From positions 12,273,501-12,337,500 of the forward strand of contig JAZGTH010000002.1 in NCBI GenBank assembly GCA_036877525.1: a stretch of 64,000 nt of DNA. The letters are read 5' to 3'. This document shows positions 35,646 through 49,106 of the stretch, in pieces (within the stretch, counting starts at the first letter, position 1; each line of letters begins with the position of its first letter). Both the position numbers and the translations under genes were made by a program. The notes below the pieces were generated by a model. It ran no database searches. It had not been told where the DNA came from and saw only the letters and a list, made by a program, of their open reading frames with translations. The DNA is from Chromobotia macracanthus (taxonomy: Eukaryota > Chordata > Actinopteri > Cypriniformes > Botiidae).

Positions 35646-36978
35646 GATTCTGTCCAGATGTTGCTGAAACAGAGGGTGTCTCTGTTCTCAGAGGAAACAG
35701 GGTCAGCACACCTCCATCCTCACCCGCTCGCCCGCCCCCGCAAAGCTTTCCAGTGTGACACAAGGCTGGTTAAACTCCACCTGAGAACCCGAATGGCTGC
35801 CAGACGTGGCACAAAAACACCATTAAAACACCAGCAGCTCACTGAAAACCAACATTCTCACACATTCAGTCCTGTTTAAATACCGTCCTTGGGTTTCTGT
35901 GGACCCACACTGCAACTGAGCTGTTGTAACGATCCTGCAGCAAAAACACAATGCGTCTCATTCACAAACCTGTGATGTGTGCATGTGTGTTTTTCTGCAA
36001 AAATAAACTGCGTGCAAACATGTTCACGCAGTAATCGGGCTTTATTATTGGTAAGTTCACACTTATGGTCGTGCTAAACCTGGGGTAAAGTTTACAACTC
36101 AAACTAGACACAAACTGTAAATCACAGACTGTAGTTTTGTGTAAAAATTGAAATGATTGAAAAATCTATTGCCTTCATTGGATGAATCCTCAGCATAAGA
36201 ACGAGGGTACGTAGAACAAATTTGGTTTCATGATTCTGAGTGAGAACCCTTCCTGTGTGCATTACTAAGAACATTTGTATGCATTTAGTCAGAACATTTG
36301 TACAAAATAATTTATTGAATAAGACCCATTGTGCAACTGGATGCTGGACAGAGCACTGTGTTGGAAAACTAGCCTGTCGTGTGAAACTGAACCATCTGAT
36401 GTCCACGTAAAAGTCGCCAAGCTGAGCGAGAAAGCAGAGCACAGTGGATGTTACCTCGTTTGATGGCCTTGACTTTACTGCCCAGTGTTTCACATGTGAA
36501 TGCTGTTTAATGTGCAAAATCTCTTCAGCACACCAAGAAATATCTAAGTGGGGTCGATGAAGAAGGGTCTCTCTTTTCCCTTGCCGCTCTCTTTTCTCTC
36601 TCCATCTCCAATTTCCAAGCCACTCCTCACTCGGAGAGACAGGCCCAGCAGGGGAGCAGAGAGCACAATTTCACCCCATGCTGTAATTCCAGCTTTTGGT
36701 CCACTATGTATCATTACCAAGAGCTGCATGTAGTTATTTGTGTCCTGTGGCCGGATGTGTTTTGAGGGGGCAGATGGAGGAGAGCTTGGAGCCGAATGAA
36801 GAGCTCTGGAGCTCAAGTACAGACTTAAGCTCCTGCCTGCTGAACATGGGCGTCACCAAGGATTAATGTATCAAGAACTACAGGAAGAGGCTGAAGAGGA
36901 GAGAGAGATAATAGAGGAAAGTATAGAAAGAGAGAGCTGGGAGAATGAGATAAGGAAGAAGAGAGAGGGGCTGGAGAT
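35646..36978. other. unique DNA, no gene seen
   Basis: Overlapping open frames on both strands (36122-36517, 36544-36816) have no recognisable domain or splice framework. Purine-rich at 36885-36970. Confidence 0.45.
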
Positions 36979-37106
36979 ACATTTACATGAATGGATCAGA
37001 CAAACACTTAAAGCTATACATTAAATCAGTCTGTTTAGTCCTTGGGAATCAAAGCCATGATTTTGGCATTGTTGACGTCATGATCTACCAGTTGAGCTAC
37101 AGGAAT
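36979..37106 (-). mobile_element. DANA-like SINE
   Basis: On the minus strand: cattcctgtagctcaactgg (A box) and atggctttgattcccaagg (B box). The tail is eroded. It contains TGACGTCA at 37073-37080. Confidence 0.75.
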
Positions 37107-37631
37107 GATAGAGAGGCAAACGTAACGGATTGCAATTTTAAGTAATAGTATGAAAACTACTACAAAGGTTTAACCACATCTGAGGCTCCAATTGGTGCCA
37201 CGAGTGCCATGCACCCACATCCAAGTAATGTACAGTGATATTATTTAATGATTTTATTTGTGGCAAGATAGTTTTTACTAAATAACCAAATTGATAAATA
37301 TGTAATGAAAAATGAAGGCCATTTTCTATTGACGTCCTTTGTCTATACGTCTGTGGTCAATTGGTATTCTAGGAATAAAACCTTTGGTACAGTGAGAAAA
37401 AATACAAGCACGGCTGAATGTCATTCACAGCTTTCTGTTACTTTTAATGGATTAGTCACAAATTTTCATACATTTTCATAACGGTTAAGCTCACAGAGCC
37501 TGGATACTTCTATATTAAGCATATCCTGTCATTCTTAAGCCTACATTTTACAATGTTGAAAATATGCATTTTCGTATGTAGTACTTACGTCAAATACTTT
37601 GTGAATTGATCACATTTAGTCAGAGACAGAC

Positions 37632-37634
<3 letters not shown>

Positions 37635-37688
<54 letters not shown>
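37635..37688. repeat. (AG)27 microsatellite
   Basis: A perfect purine run of about 54 bp; such mirror-symmetric tracts can form triplex DNA. Confidence 0.97.
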
Positions 37689-37691
<3 letters not shown>

Positions 37692-37825
37692 AGTGCATCC
37701 TGTTTCTGGGACAAGAATGTAAACAATTTCACTCTTCCAAACTTGTTATGTCTGCTCTGTGCGTCTGGCCAGTGCTAGTTTCATAACTCACAGTAATTGT
37801 TAATGCTAAACGTTAACACATTTAT

Positions 37826-38162
37826 CCCAGCTAACATATTTAGGTTGTGAGAATGTTTCCCTCACAATTCCATTAAGTAACAAAAAGTTAAAAATGTTCA
37901 TTTCAATGTTCTAGGAATGTTCTCGTTGTTTAGACGTTGTATTAATGTTATTGCTTGGTTCTAAGAACATGCAAACGTTTGTTTAATTCTGTAATGTTTT
38001 AAAAACATTCCACTAACAACTTAACAATAACGCTTTTGATATATGATACATAACGTTAAAACAATCTTACTAAACTTACTTCACAAATGTTTTTAAAATC
38101 ACTTTGAGAGAACTTTTAGAAAACATTAGCCAATGTACTGAGAACGTTCCCTGTTAGCTGGG
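37826..38162 (-). mobile_element. CAGCTAAC element, full length with 2-bp target duplication
   Basis: Termini cccagctaacatatttaggt and gttccctgttagctggg, with at on both sides. Confidence 0.93.
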
Positions 38163-39984
38163 ATCCCTCATCGTCGCGAGAAGCTGATCACAAATCAACC
38201 AAAATTCCAAAATTTAGGAATATCCATTTCTACAATTGCCACTTTGAGCATTGCGTCCCCCATTTCTTGTCTCTGCTACAAAGGCTTTTCTTTCAAACTA
38301 AATCTGTTTTTCCTGAACCAGTAAAGCAAGCATTTCTGGATGAAGCTGTTGATGAGAGTTTGAACTTTAGTGCTACATGAGACATAAATGACAGAATGAT
38401 TCGTTTGTCCAACACTAGCTCGTCCAACTTCACATAAACTCATTCTTGGACAAACCCACAGCCAGAGAAAGAATTTGAAACACTCATATACATCACTCTA
38501 TTACCCACAGGGTGGGATTCAGCAATGGACCCAAATCCTAGCTGATGATGTTCCAAAATCGACGCCTTTGTTTGTTATGTCAGTGCTGAAGCACTCATGC
38601 ACCAGTAACCACAGAAGATCTCTGTTGGATGTTTTACCCATGAGTCAACAGTTTTACACATAGACCCTGCAGGTGCACCTCCACAGTGTTACGAGCAGCT
38701 CGGTAGCGACACTCATCCATTCCGTTTCTTCCATCCTACGTGAGACTGACTCAACGTAACAGCGTGACAAAGAATCAAAATAAACAGAGCACACAGATGG
38801 CCTTCTCTCCGACATTTTAGCATGCGAGCGAGAGGTTTCAGATGGCCAACTAACTCTTTTGACGCCACACAGTGCTAATAAACTTCAGAGACAAACTAGC
38901 ATAACATAAGAGCATTGGTCCTATAAGATTAGAAAGGCTTGAATAAATGACAACTTGACAATATAGCATTTTTACAATGTAAACCTTACAGTGCCTTACA
39001 AAGCCATATATAATGCAATAGCCTACTTTACAGAAAAAGTTTAATCAAATCCTCTTACAAATTACAAATTGTAAAGTAAAACTTATAACTTAAGCTTTAT
39101 AAACTCCCCCTAATGTCATCGCCATATCTGATAACTTTACAAAACTTTACAACACAGTAAAACCCGACAACACTTACATGAACACAAACGGACAAGCGTG
39201 TTTCCAAGCCAATACATCCTGTATCAAAATCCACCAATAAGCTAGCCTGACCTATGGGGTTACACTGACAGGGGACGTGTATCACACAACAGAGCAATAT
39301 ACTGTAGATGTATGAATATGGCAGAGTTGATGAGAAACAGTGAGAGTGTTGTACAGATGGAACAGCACAGTGGCCTCCATCACACACGCACTCATACACG
39401 TCCAGCATAATGATTCACCTCTTCTCCTCCCACTGACAGTGTGTGGGCCCGGCTGAGTCAGACACCAGCCGCATAGCAACCGCACCATGGCAACCGTCTG
39501 CCTCCAAACAGATCCAACAGCTGCGAGAGAGGGAGAGAGAGGCTACACTGGGAATAGCATACTAGTACACTAATTGTACTGTTTTGGTAGAATATAGCAT
39601 TTATACTCTTCACCATTCTCATGCAATGCTTTTTCACAGAATGCCCTGATGACCTACTACAACATCTGACAAATGTAAAGTATACATTTAGACAGTACTG
39701 AGCCGGGCGCCACATCCCACAATGCAATGCACTCGACTCGACCTTCGATTTCCAGTGAATCAAAAGAACCGTGAGTAACATCAACAGTTATTTTTATCAT
39801 CTCTTTCTTGACTCCTTGTTTGATCAAACTGTCAAAGGTTTTCACAACAACCTTAGAGTAAAACATTAAAATAACATGAACGCATGAATTTCTGTGACTG
39901 ACCGAAAACATTTATCAATCAATAATTCCTCTACATACTTATTGTGAAGGCTAGCAATCCATTACACACATTTTCATAGAAACA

Positions 39985-39986
<2 letters not shown>
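38163..39986. other. unique DNA, no gene seen
   Basis: No repeats recognised. Several short minus-strand frames (39097-39911) overlap one another in different phases, which argues against coding. Confidence 0.5.

Positions 39987-40019
<33 letters not shown>
39987..40019. repeat. (AG)16 microsatellite
   Basis: Perfect AG run. Confidence 0.95.
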
Positions 40020-40023
<4 letters not shown>

Positions 40024-42040
40024 CACACAGAGACATATTTAAGACATTTGATCGCCTGCATTATTTCCTCTGTTTACCTTTGGAAATGATAAGAAATAAT
40101 AATCTGATCTGTGCAACATTCGCCACTAATGTACATAATACATTAGTTTAACACAATCTCCTTACCTTACTCCAATTTGCAACAGTAAGCTTATAATAAT
40201 GATTTTTAATTTGAGCTGTCAGGTCCGATTTCCTGGCTTGGCTTTATTTGACTTTAACATATGTAAAGAAAGGTATGTAAAGTAATCTGCAATTTTATGT
40301 TCCAGACAGAGACGGCAGTAGAGAGTCGAAGGTTACGAATAGCAGCTTTAAAAAACAAAAAACACATGAACAGTTATTATGTCAGAAAAATGAATAATTA
40401 ATTCACATGAAAGAAAAGGCAGGCCGGCTAGTGCATAACTTTATAATGTCTTTTTCCGATTTCGTAGGAAAGGAGTGAATGAATGATGAATTTTACATTT
40501 CAATGCTTTGATTTTAATCACTGGCACAATTGTTTAGGTTGTGCAAAACACAATCTAAGAAACTGGGTGTGCCTCTGCATGATGCAAATGTTACCGAATT
40601 CTTCAGAACTGTTAAACGTTAACTGGAGAGAATTAAAGAGAATTTTGAGTGCAAGGAAGAATTTCTGAATGAATGAATCATTCTTTAGACATGACTGAGG
40701 TAGTTGTTATCTGATTGTTAATGACTTGAACTCCAAACACACAGACCCGAGAACTAAAGACATCAGAGATCAGTATCTGTTCTGTCACGAATGCAGCTTT
40801 ATATGCAGTACTAACACCACCAAAACATCACAGATATTTTTTGCAATTTCACATAAAATTTATATGGATCATCAAACAAAGTAAGAACTTTAGGGTCCTT
40901 ACATTTTTTTTAGCTAATATATTGTCAGTTTTATTGCATTAACAATAAATGTAATAATTAATACATTTTATTGGAATACTTGATTCTGATTGTCAATTGT
41001 TACCTCAGTTTAATATTTCTGTAAAATGATCACAAAACTTATTGAACGCTGTCCCTGGTAACCAAGCTCCTAAACTGTGTTAGATATGTGTCTTTCATAA
41101 CACTCTGCTGTCTATTTCTTCTCACAAATTATTTAAACCTGTGAATCAACATTTCATGTCTATTTATTTCCTTGATAAAAACTTTCTTTAATAATATCTT
41201 AATTTTGGAAAACCTTCATTAAGCTACCTTAATTGGGTAAGGAACCATGAAATAAGTTTAACAAATGCTTCGCACCTGGATCCTAAATATTATTAAGTAA
41301 AAATGGCCAGAAGACTGTATACAGTATTATCCCGTTTGTCTATGCCACCATGTTACTGTTGGTATGGCCAGGATAGGAATGTCTTTTAAAGCTAAATGTC
41401 TTTCATTCATCTGAATAAAAAAGTCTTTAAAGTACAAGTGTGTTTATCTGCAAATGATTCATTCAGAGCAATTCCTCATGGTCACTTTTCTGCATGTGTA
41501 CTACAGGGTGGAGAAGCTATGTGGCGTGTATTTCATTAAATATTATCAACTAGTGACTTTGTCTCAATTCCATCCTGCTTTGTGACTCAGGGTTAATTCA
41601 GTCGACACACAGAATGCTCTCTGATAAACCTCCTCAGATGCCAGCCGCTCACTGCTGCTCAAACACACAGACTGTGAGTCAGCATGAATCATTTTACACA
41701 CGCGCACACACACATACACACCCTTGACACACACACCACCTGTTCAATGGCATTTCTGGCCCACTGTGTAACCTACAGTAGTGAGACAGGCATGCCTGTG
41801 TGTCTGTGTGACTCACAGCTTTAAGATTCACAAAACGATGCAGTGATTACATTGCCGTGCTCGTACCGACAGTCGGACCCTCTGGGAGGGTCGAGAAGAC
41901 ATGCCTGTAATATTTTCCTGTTTGATTTATTGGGTTTGATAGGGCCAGGGTCTCTCTTAGTGAATCAACTTAGTGTAAATCTTATTTCATATCTTCCAAG
42001 AATGTGTCAGACAACAGGCCACAAATCAGGAGTTACTCAA
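40020..42040. other. unique AT-rich DNA, no gene seen
   Basis: About 2 kb without recognised elements, apart from short CA-rich DNA at 41695-41735. Confidence 0.5.
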
Positions 42041-42357
42041 CTCACAATTTTAGGTTGTAAGAACGTTTCCCTGATGTTTTCATTACTTAACCAAATTGTT
42101 TGCAATGTCTTTTTGAACAGTCTAAGAACATTCAAAATGTCCAAATTTTGAAGATGTTGTATTAACATTATCGCTTCGTTATAAGAATGTTCTTTAAACA
42201 TTTTTTTAAAATTCTGTAACAATATTAAAACATTCCACTAACAAGTTAATATGAAACTGTTTCATTATTTGATATATAATGTTAAAAAACATTTTATTAA
42301 TGTTTCTGCAAGAATGTTTTTGATAACTTTGGGAGAACTTTGAGAACGTTAGCTGGG
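42041..42357 (-). mobile_element. CAGCTAAC element
   Basis: actcacaattttaggttgta, then gaacgtttccctgatgtttt, ending gagaacgttagctgggg. The right end lacks the gttccctg block, as does the copy at 45702, so the two may share a deletion. Confidence 0.85.
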
Positions 42358-43671
42358 GTATAGCAAAACAAAGTAGTCAGGTGTCTTGGAGCAGAGTTAA
42401 GCAGCTTAAATGCGAACACTCCAAACACTTAAGCTATTATGTAAAGTATATTTTCTTGCCACTACTGTCACCAAATGGAATAGTAACAATAATACCAAAC
42501 ATTCCCCTCATCCGCCATTGGTCGAGTCAAACAGTTATACCCACCCCAAACTATCGCTATTGGTTCAGCCATGTCAGTGATTGGCGTGTCAAGATGCTCG
42601 CTGGCTAATGGACCAATGAATAGCTTACTTGGTTATCTTTACATATTAAGCCAGGATAAGAGAAAAAGACACACATGACCTGTAAGGAAAATATTAGCTT
42701 TAGGATAACTGGGAAATCATTGAACAAAAGTTTCATGATTCAGAGTGTAACATACAGTGAGCGGAAACAAAAAGAAATAAAACCCTCATTTGTTCATGAA
42801 ACCATAAAACCAACCATGAAAAACTAAACCTGGTTTAGCAAGATCTGATATCTAAGTGACTAATCTCACAGAGTAGATGTGTTTGTTTTGTAGATTTCTT
42901 CACAGCAGTGAGTTACACCAATGAAAAGTCACTCAGGGAGTCGATACAGAAGACAAACCTATGTTTTCTATCCTGTGTGCTACAGAACAAGGCCACAATG
43001 ATAAATTTCAGTGTGTGTGTGTGTAGGGTTTGTGTACGCAAGTGCGTTTGTGTGCGCTTAGGTTTGTGTATGCAGGTGTGTGTGTGTTCGCACGTGCTTG
43101 TACGTACGAGCGAGTTAACGTTAGGTTGGCTGTAGGCAGTTTCTGAGTGAGGTCAGCCCTGGTCTTATGTGGCTAATTAACATCAGTCCAGCCAAGCCAT
43201 TGTTTCTGTTTGGCTCTCTCTCATGTGGTTGCGAAATACAACCTTGTGTGCATTTGTGGTCTGTGTATGTGTGTGTGAGTGATGCTGAGGTGTAAATAAA
43301 TACAAAGATTTTCTCATTGCTGTACACCGTGGACACCACTGTACACTTTCCACTCCCAACAGGGAGAGTATACAGTGTGTATAGCACTCACACACACAGA
43401 CACACACTGTACATACAGTACCTGTACACATATACATATACTTAAATATTCATGACAATGGCCCTCTCAAGAGCAGATATGCAGTACTCCAGTCAAACCT
43501 CTTTAAAATAAAACCAATGTTTACTGGCATATTCACTGAAACTGCAAAATGTTCACTGATATATCGCATTTCATGCAGATAATGTGGGTATGAATTAAAA
43601 GTTAGTGCCTTGAAGTAAGAATTAAGTTTATTTAAAGAAAACAAATTGTTTTTCAAGTATTTTGATGATCA
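42358..43671. other. unique DNA with GT-rich patches, no gene seen
   Basis: GT-rich sequence at 43010-43090 and CA-rich at 43385-43440. No exon recognised. Confidence 0.5.
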
Positions 43672-43935
43672 TTTTAAAGCTGCAATCCATAACTTTTGCC
43701 TCTCTGTCTCCATCTCTGTTTGAAACATAAAATTGCAGGTTACTTTACGTACCTTCATTATATATGAAGCCAAAATGACATTTCCCAGGAAATCGGACCC
43801 GACAGCTCAAATGAGAAATCATTATTATAAACGTACAGCTGGGAATCGGGGTAAGTTAAGGAGATCTTGTTGAAAACTGATCTGTTATGTATTTGCTCAA
43901 TAACTGATTTTTGTTATGGACTGCAGCTTTAAACA
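43672..43935. repeat. unnamed interspersed repeat (GCTGCAATTC/TTTAAA family), copy 2
   Basis: Left end tttaaagctgcaatccataa and right end ggactgcagctttaaa form a terminal inverted repeat (TTTAAAGCTGCA). The interior matches 32095-32405. Confidence 0.75.
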
Positions 43936-44423
43936 TATTTCAGCTGTCAATGTCTCATTGCTATAATGTGAAATAAAAATCTCAGTCTTATTCTCTTAAC
44001 AAAAAATGGGCTGCTAGTTATTTTTGGGGACGTGTTTAATTGTAACGGAAATAGTGTTACAACGCAGAGCAAAGAAAACACGATAAGGCCTTTTTTTTGG
44101 AAGGTAAAATTATGATTTACCCTAATTGGGCAGAAAGTAGGTAATGATGTACAATTAAAGAAGAATGAAGTGAGACACCAGACCTGCAGATCAGTTGAAC
44201 TCCAGTGAGACCAGCAGATCTGCTCAAAACTGCCCTGCAACCCTGGCGCTGAGCTGCATGCATATGCAGTGTCCCCCCAGCCTGTGTCGCCCACTTCAAA
44301 GTGTTATTTATGCAGGAAAAGCGTTTGAATCTCTCTGTCCTACCCTCTTCCCTGGGGGTAATGTTTTTTGGAACACACACATGCCTTTTTTGTTAAAGAA
44401 AAAAATACATTTCACCCTCCCAC

Positions 44424-44425
<2 letters not shown>

Positions 44426-44456
<31 letters not shown>
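44426..44456. repeat. (CT)15 microsatellite
   Basis: Perfect CT run. Confidence 0.95.
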
Positions 44457-44459
<3 letters not shown>

Positions 44460-44699
44460 CGCAGCTGGGTTCTCTGAGTTTTCAGCCCCTCCTCCTCCCT
44501 TGAGTGGTGGAACGCAGTCCAACAGTGTAAGCACAGCTCTGAAACAATTGAACATCTGTTTGGAGTCGGGCCCAAGAACAGCTTTCCTGTTGTGTTGCAC
44601 CAGTCCAATGTTTAACCCTTCAGTCCCCACCTACATCTCCTACACCTTCCCCTCTTTATCAAGACACAAATTATAGCCAGCTACATCTGACACTGTATT

Positions 44700-44881
44700 C
44701 CAGATTTTGCCTCACCCCTTCATTTTACTCTGGTGCTTTCTTCTTTCACCTCACCGAGACCTCCTACTCTCTGTTTTCTCGATCGCTCTTCCTCTCTCCT
44801 CCCTAATCTTCCTGTCTTTCTTTATCCTCTCCTCATGTCTGGTCTCTTCACATCTCTCTCATCTCCTCCTGCTCTCTCCAG
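44700..44881 (+). other. long pyrimidine-rich tract
   Basis: About 180 bases, roughly four-fifths C or T, with no simple unit, ending ctgctctctccag. It resembles an oversized polypyrimidine tract plus 3' splice site; see the hunt section. Confidence 0.5.
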
Positions 44882-45393
44882 CATCTGTAGAGTGCAGCTC
44901 GGAGCCAAGCACAGCTGAAGCCTGCTGTGTACAGACCTGTGTGTAAGCAAACACCACTAAACTACAATCCCCAACACACACACAGGTCATTCGATTATTT
45001 GCTTTAAGAGAATCTGGTGCAAAACCAATATAAAACACGTACAGGAGATCACAGAACACACACATTTACCTCTATCATAGACTAATATTTTTAAACAGAT
45101 TAAATTATAATTAATATAGATTAACCAGACTTTTTTGTTGACTATTTTGACTATTAGACTATCAGATAAATTGGGGCATGACCAACGTCAAATAGCGCAC
45201 ACAAAAACACACACACACTAAAATGGGGACATATCATTGCCTTTCTATTGTTTTCAAGCTTTTTTTAATGCTTTGAGTCAGATTTAACTCACTTATGTTT
45301 GCAGCTTCATTGATACACATTTATTTGAAAGGAAGTACTAGGGAAAAATATGCTGTTCACTCCAGAACATCACTGCAGATACTGCATAAGCTT

Positions 45394-45419
45394 TGTGTGT
45401 GTGTGTGTGTGTGTGTGTT
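45394..45419. repeat. (TG)13 microsatellite
   Basis: Perfect TG run. Confidence 0.95.
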
Positions 45420-45488
45420 TGCAGTGTGCACACTACACACGTAGGTAAATAGGAGGTCAAGTTCACAGCTGTATTAGAGACATTGAGA

Positions 45489-45490
<2 letters not shown>

Positions 45491-45530
<40 letters not shown>

Positions 45531-45544
45531 GTGAGTGAGTGAGT
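45491..45544. repeat. (AG)18-(GTGA)4 compound microsatellite
   Basis: An AG run passing directly into gtga units. Confidence 0.95.
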
Positions 45545-45701
45545 AGAGAAGGGTGCAGGGGTATTTGCCAACAGCATTGACCCTGTTAGCCTTCCTCAAA
45601 CTCATAACCCCCACGACAAACACACACACAGACACACACACACAAACTAAAAAGTTTAAAGTAGCAAGTCTGAAGTGTTGGAAAGGCTGACTTGTGAACC
45701 C

Positions 45702-45987
45702 CCCAGCTAACAATTGTAGGTTGTAGGAACGTTTCCCTGCTGTTTTCATTAAGTAACAATATAATGTTGTTTTGAATGTTCTGGAAACTATCAAAACAGT
45801 TATAAGAACGTTATTTAATGTTTTTTTAAATTCTGTAATGATTTTAAAGCAACTTAAGAATAGCATTTTGATACATATGATATATAATGTCACAAAACAT
45901 TCTGATAACAGTACTGCAAAAACTTTTTAACAGCTTTGAAATAACTTTTAGACGATGTTAGCCAACATTCTGATAACGTTAGCTGGG
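45702..45987 (-). mobile_element. CAGCTAAC element with 2-bp target duplication
   Basis: Termini cccagctaacaattgtaggt and gataacgttagctggg, with cc on both sides (the left side lies in a C run, so this call is weaker). Confidence 0.88.
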
Positions 45988-46601
45988 CCACTACAGCCTT
46001 GTCCCACTTTTTCCCCAGAAAGGTCAGCAGAACATTTCCAATTTCGTCAGCGTTGTTTCTAGGTACAGTGACAACACAATAATGTATTCCAGGAAGTGGT
46101 TTACTAGGTATTTGCTAAACATCACAAACATTTTTTCGGATGCATGCTGTCGAGATTGAAATAAACTATGACGCAAGAGTCATGTGACCACTTAGGATCT
46201 GATTAGTAACACGGCAACATAAATCCTTCGGTTCTTTTCTTTCTTAAAGCAGAGAAGAAGGTTGAGATGAAGGAATGTGGCGTGGAAGCTCCAGCTCAGA
46301 CTGTAAAGGAAGAGGCGGTCCTGCTCACACTTACATGTGCACAAACACACACACGCACCTTTGTTGAAAGTTGTAACAGTGTAGCTCGACTCTACTGGGT
46401 TACAGTTGCTGTGTCTGTGAGTTTGGAATGTTAACTCAATCCAGATGAGAGGAGAACAAACTACAGCCGCTCTCTGTCTCTCTCTATCTGTCCTTCTCTC
46501 TCACTTTCTCTGCTATGCACATACACACACACCTCATTCTTTTTGGGACTCATTTGGAGACCAGATCTCAGCGAATAGCAGCACCTGGTGGAGAGGTCGT
46601 G

Positions 46602-46603
<2 letters not shown>

Positions 46604-46674
<71 letters not shown>
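46604..46674. repeat. (AC)35 microsatellite
   Basis: An almost perfect AC run of about 70 bp. Confidence 0.97.
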
Positions 46675-46675
<1 letters not shown>

Positions 46676-47121
46676 CACACACACTCAAACACCCAATGAC
46701 ACACAAATGAATAATAATAATAATCATAATATTAGCTGTCCATGAATGATATTTACACAAACGTCTTACATATTTACAGCTGAAATGTGTATATTTTTAT
46801 ATGATAAAATATTTTGTCCAATCACAGCTTAATACACAGAGACTACCGGTAAAGCTGTTGGTTATTAATTACGTAACACGGTTGGGGCTGGGAGTGTTGG
46901 TGGGGTATCTCCTTGGTAACCAATGGAAAACCGGTGAAGTGTTTGGATCGTAAGAAATTTTTTTACAAAAAATATAGGAATAAATAAAGAAATAACACAC
47001 AAATCAAAAGTAATACTTACTTTATTCTCTAAACTACGATACTAAAAGTTAACTCTGATACACCTGAAGTCACATTTGTGACCAGCTTTACATCTGTGGC
47101 CGGTGGGGCAGTGTGGGGACT

Positions 47122-47290
47122 GTTGTGACCTACTGGTTAGAGAGTTACACCTGTAACCACAAGGTCATGGGTTCAATTCCCAATAACAACTGAGGTGCCC
47201 TTGGATAAGGCACCTTACCCCCAGTTGTTCCCCGGGTGCTGCAATGTTGCCCACTGCTCCAGGTGTGTGTTCAGTTTGCAGTGATCACAG
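47122..47290 (+). mobile_element. tRNA-derived SINE, non-DANA family
   Basis: Head: gacctactggttagagagtt (A box), then catgggttcaattcccaata (B box). Body: aggtgcccttggataaggca, then cccagttgttccccgggtgc and actgctccaggtgtgtgttc. The body is typical of a widespread teleost SINE (possibly HAmo-like; the name is from memory). Confidence 0.75.
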
Positions 47291-48128
47291 GCGTTGTGCG
47301 GTTTGATCGGATTGTAAAAGTTATTATAATCGGATTGCAAACATTTTGTCTTTGCAAAAACCTGCGCTGTAAGTCACATAAGTGACTGTGTCAACTACAA
47401 GTCTAGGTGGTCTTTTGGCCTTCTGAAATATCTCTCCGACAACACATTTGCGTTCCAGCTTTGTCAAAAACATGACACAAAGTTCCTGAAGCATAACATC
47501 TCTTCATTCCGAGTCTGCACTCCTTCGTGCAGTTAAAGGTACGGTAATCCACCTCTAACCCACATCTACTTCAACTGTAGTGGGTTTGTTTTGCATGGCA
47601 ACTTCTTTCAGGGGTTTTCTAGGAAATATTTTCCTCTGGCCCCCCTCCCCTTTTTGAGTGGGGAGAGAGAGTGTCTTAATGGAGGGGGATGTCAGCAGCC
47701 TCTCTGAGCGCCAGCATTGGCCTAAAGTTGGCTCTGCCGTGGACCCACAGGGTTTGGGAAGCAGTGTTCCATATTAACATATCCCAGCAGAACACAGCCC
47801 TGATTAGAAACACATTTCTGACAGAACACCTCCCAAAAGGAGTGTACGCGAGAAAAAAGCGAGAGCGAGAGAGAGAAAGAGCGTCCGTTTATTAAAACTA
47901 GAACAGTATATCACGGCAGAGAAGACATACACATTAGGCCACAGCACACAGTACCTGCACTTCCTGTTAACATAAAGTGTGTCATTTCTGCATCAGCAGC
48001 TGTACTGAACAAAATAAAAAGGATAATTTTCAATCATTCAGTCAGTTGTTCACACAAACAAGTAAACCCACCCCAGACGTACTCCAGCTAACACACTGTA
48101 TACGTGTATAGCCCAGCCCAGATAGTTT

Positions 48129-48389
48129 CCCAGCTAACAGGGAACATTCTCAGAACGTTGGCTAATGTTCTCTAAAAGTTCTCCAAGTTCTTTCAGTTAT
48201 CAAAAAGAGTTCTTGCATTGACATGTTGTTTAAATAACTTTCTTCTAATCAAGCAATACAATTAATACAACCTCTAAAAAACCAAGCATTTTGAATGTTC
48301 CTATAACATTCAAAATAACACTTTTAATGTTTTTGTTACAAACAGAAACATTATGGAAATGTTTTTACAACCTAAAATTGTTAGTTGGA
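48129..48389 (+). mobile_element. CAGCTAAC element, internally deleted, 2-bp target duplication
   Basis: Termini cccagctaacagggaacatt and aaaattgttagttgga, with tt on both sides. About 80 bp of the middle are missing. Confidence 0.9.
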
Positions 48390-48755
48390 TTAGCTCTGCA
48401 AATCTGAGCATGAAACATGAAGAACGCACCTGAATCTTTATACCGATCAAATATACAATAACAGCTCTCTGGCATTTAATTTGGCTTATGGATCTGGATG
48501 AAAAATGGCAACAGAAGCTTTTTTTAGCTAGAAGAATTTTACGCTTCACCTTTAAGTACTTGGAAATGTGTTGGAGAGTAGCGCACAGAATAGTGGCCAC
48601 TGCGCTGCTGTGTCGAAACATCTGTGGTGAAACGCTCATTACGAGCATTGAAACTCTGGTGAAATGCACTGGGCCACAGCAGCAATAAGACCCGAACCCA
48701 GTGACCACAGGTGAGGTTCAGGAGATCTGATCTGTGCCATTTTATTAGACACACT

Positions 48756-49106
48756 CCCAGCTAAGTTTAGGTTGTAAGAGCGTTTCCTTAATGTTTTCAT
48801 TAGGTAACAAAAACTGTTCAAAATTGAATTGAATGTCATAGGAACGTTCAAAATGTCCAGTATTTTTAGACGTTGTATTAACATTATTGACTGGTTATTC
48901 AAACTTTTTTGATAGTCTGTAACGTTTTTTAAACCATTACACTTTACAACTTAAGAATAACGTTTTTGATATACATGATATAAACATTATGAAAATATCC
49001 TTCTAACATTACCACAAGAATGTTTCTTAACAGTTTTGAGAAAACTTTAAAAAGAACTTTTAGAAAACATTAGCCATTGTTCTGAGGACATTCCCTGTGA
49101 GCTGGG
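48756..49106 (-). mobile_element. CAGCTAAC element, full length with 2-bp target duplication
   Basis: Termini cccagctaagtttaggttgt and cattccctgtgagctggg, with ct on both sides. It is inverted relative to its neighbour at 48129. Confidence 0.92.
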
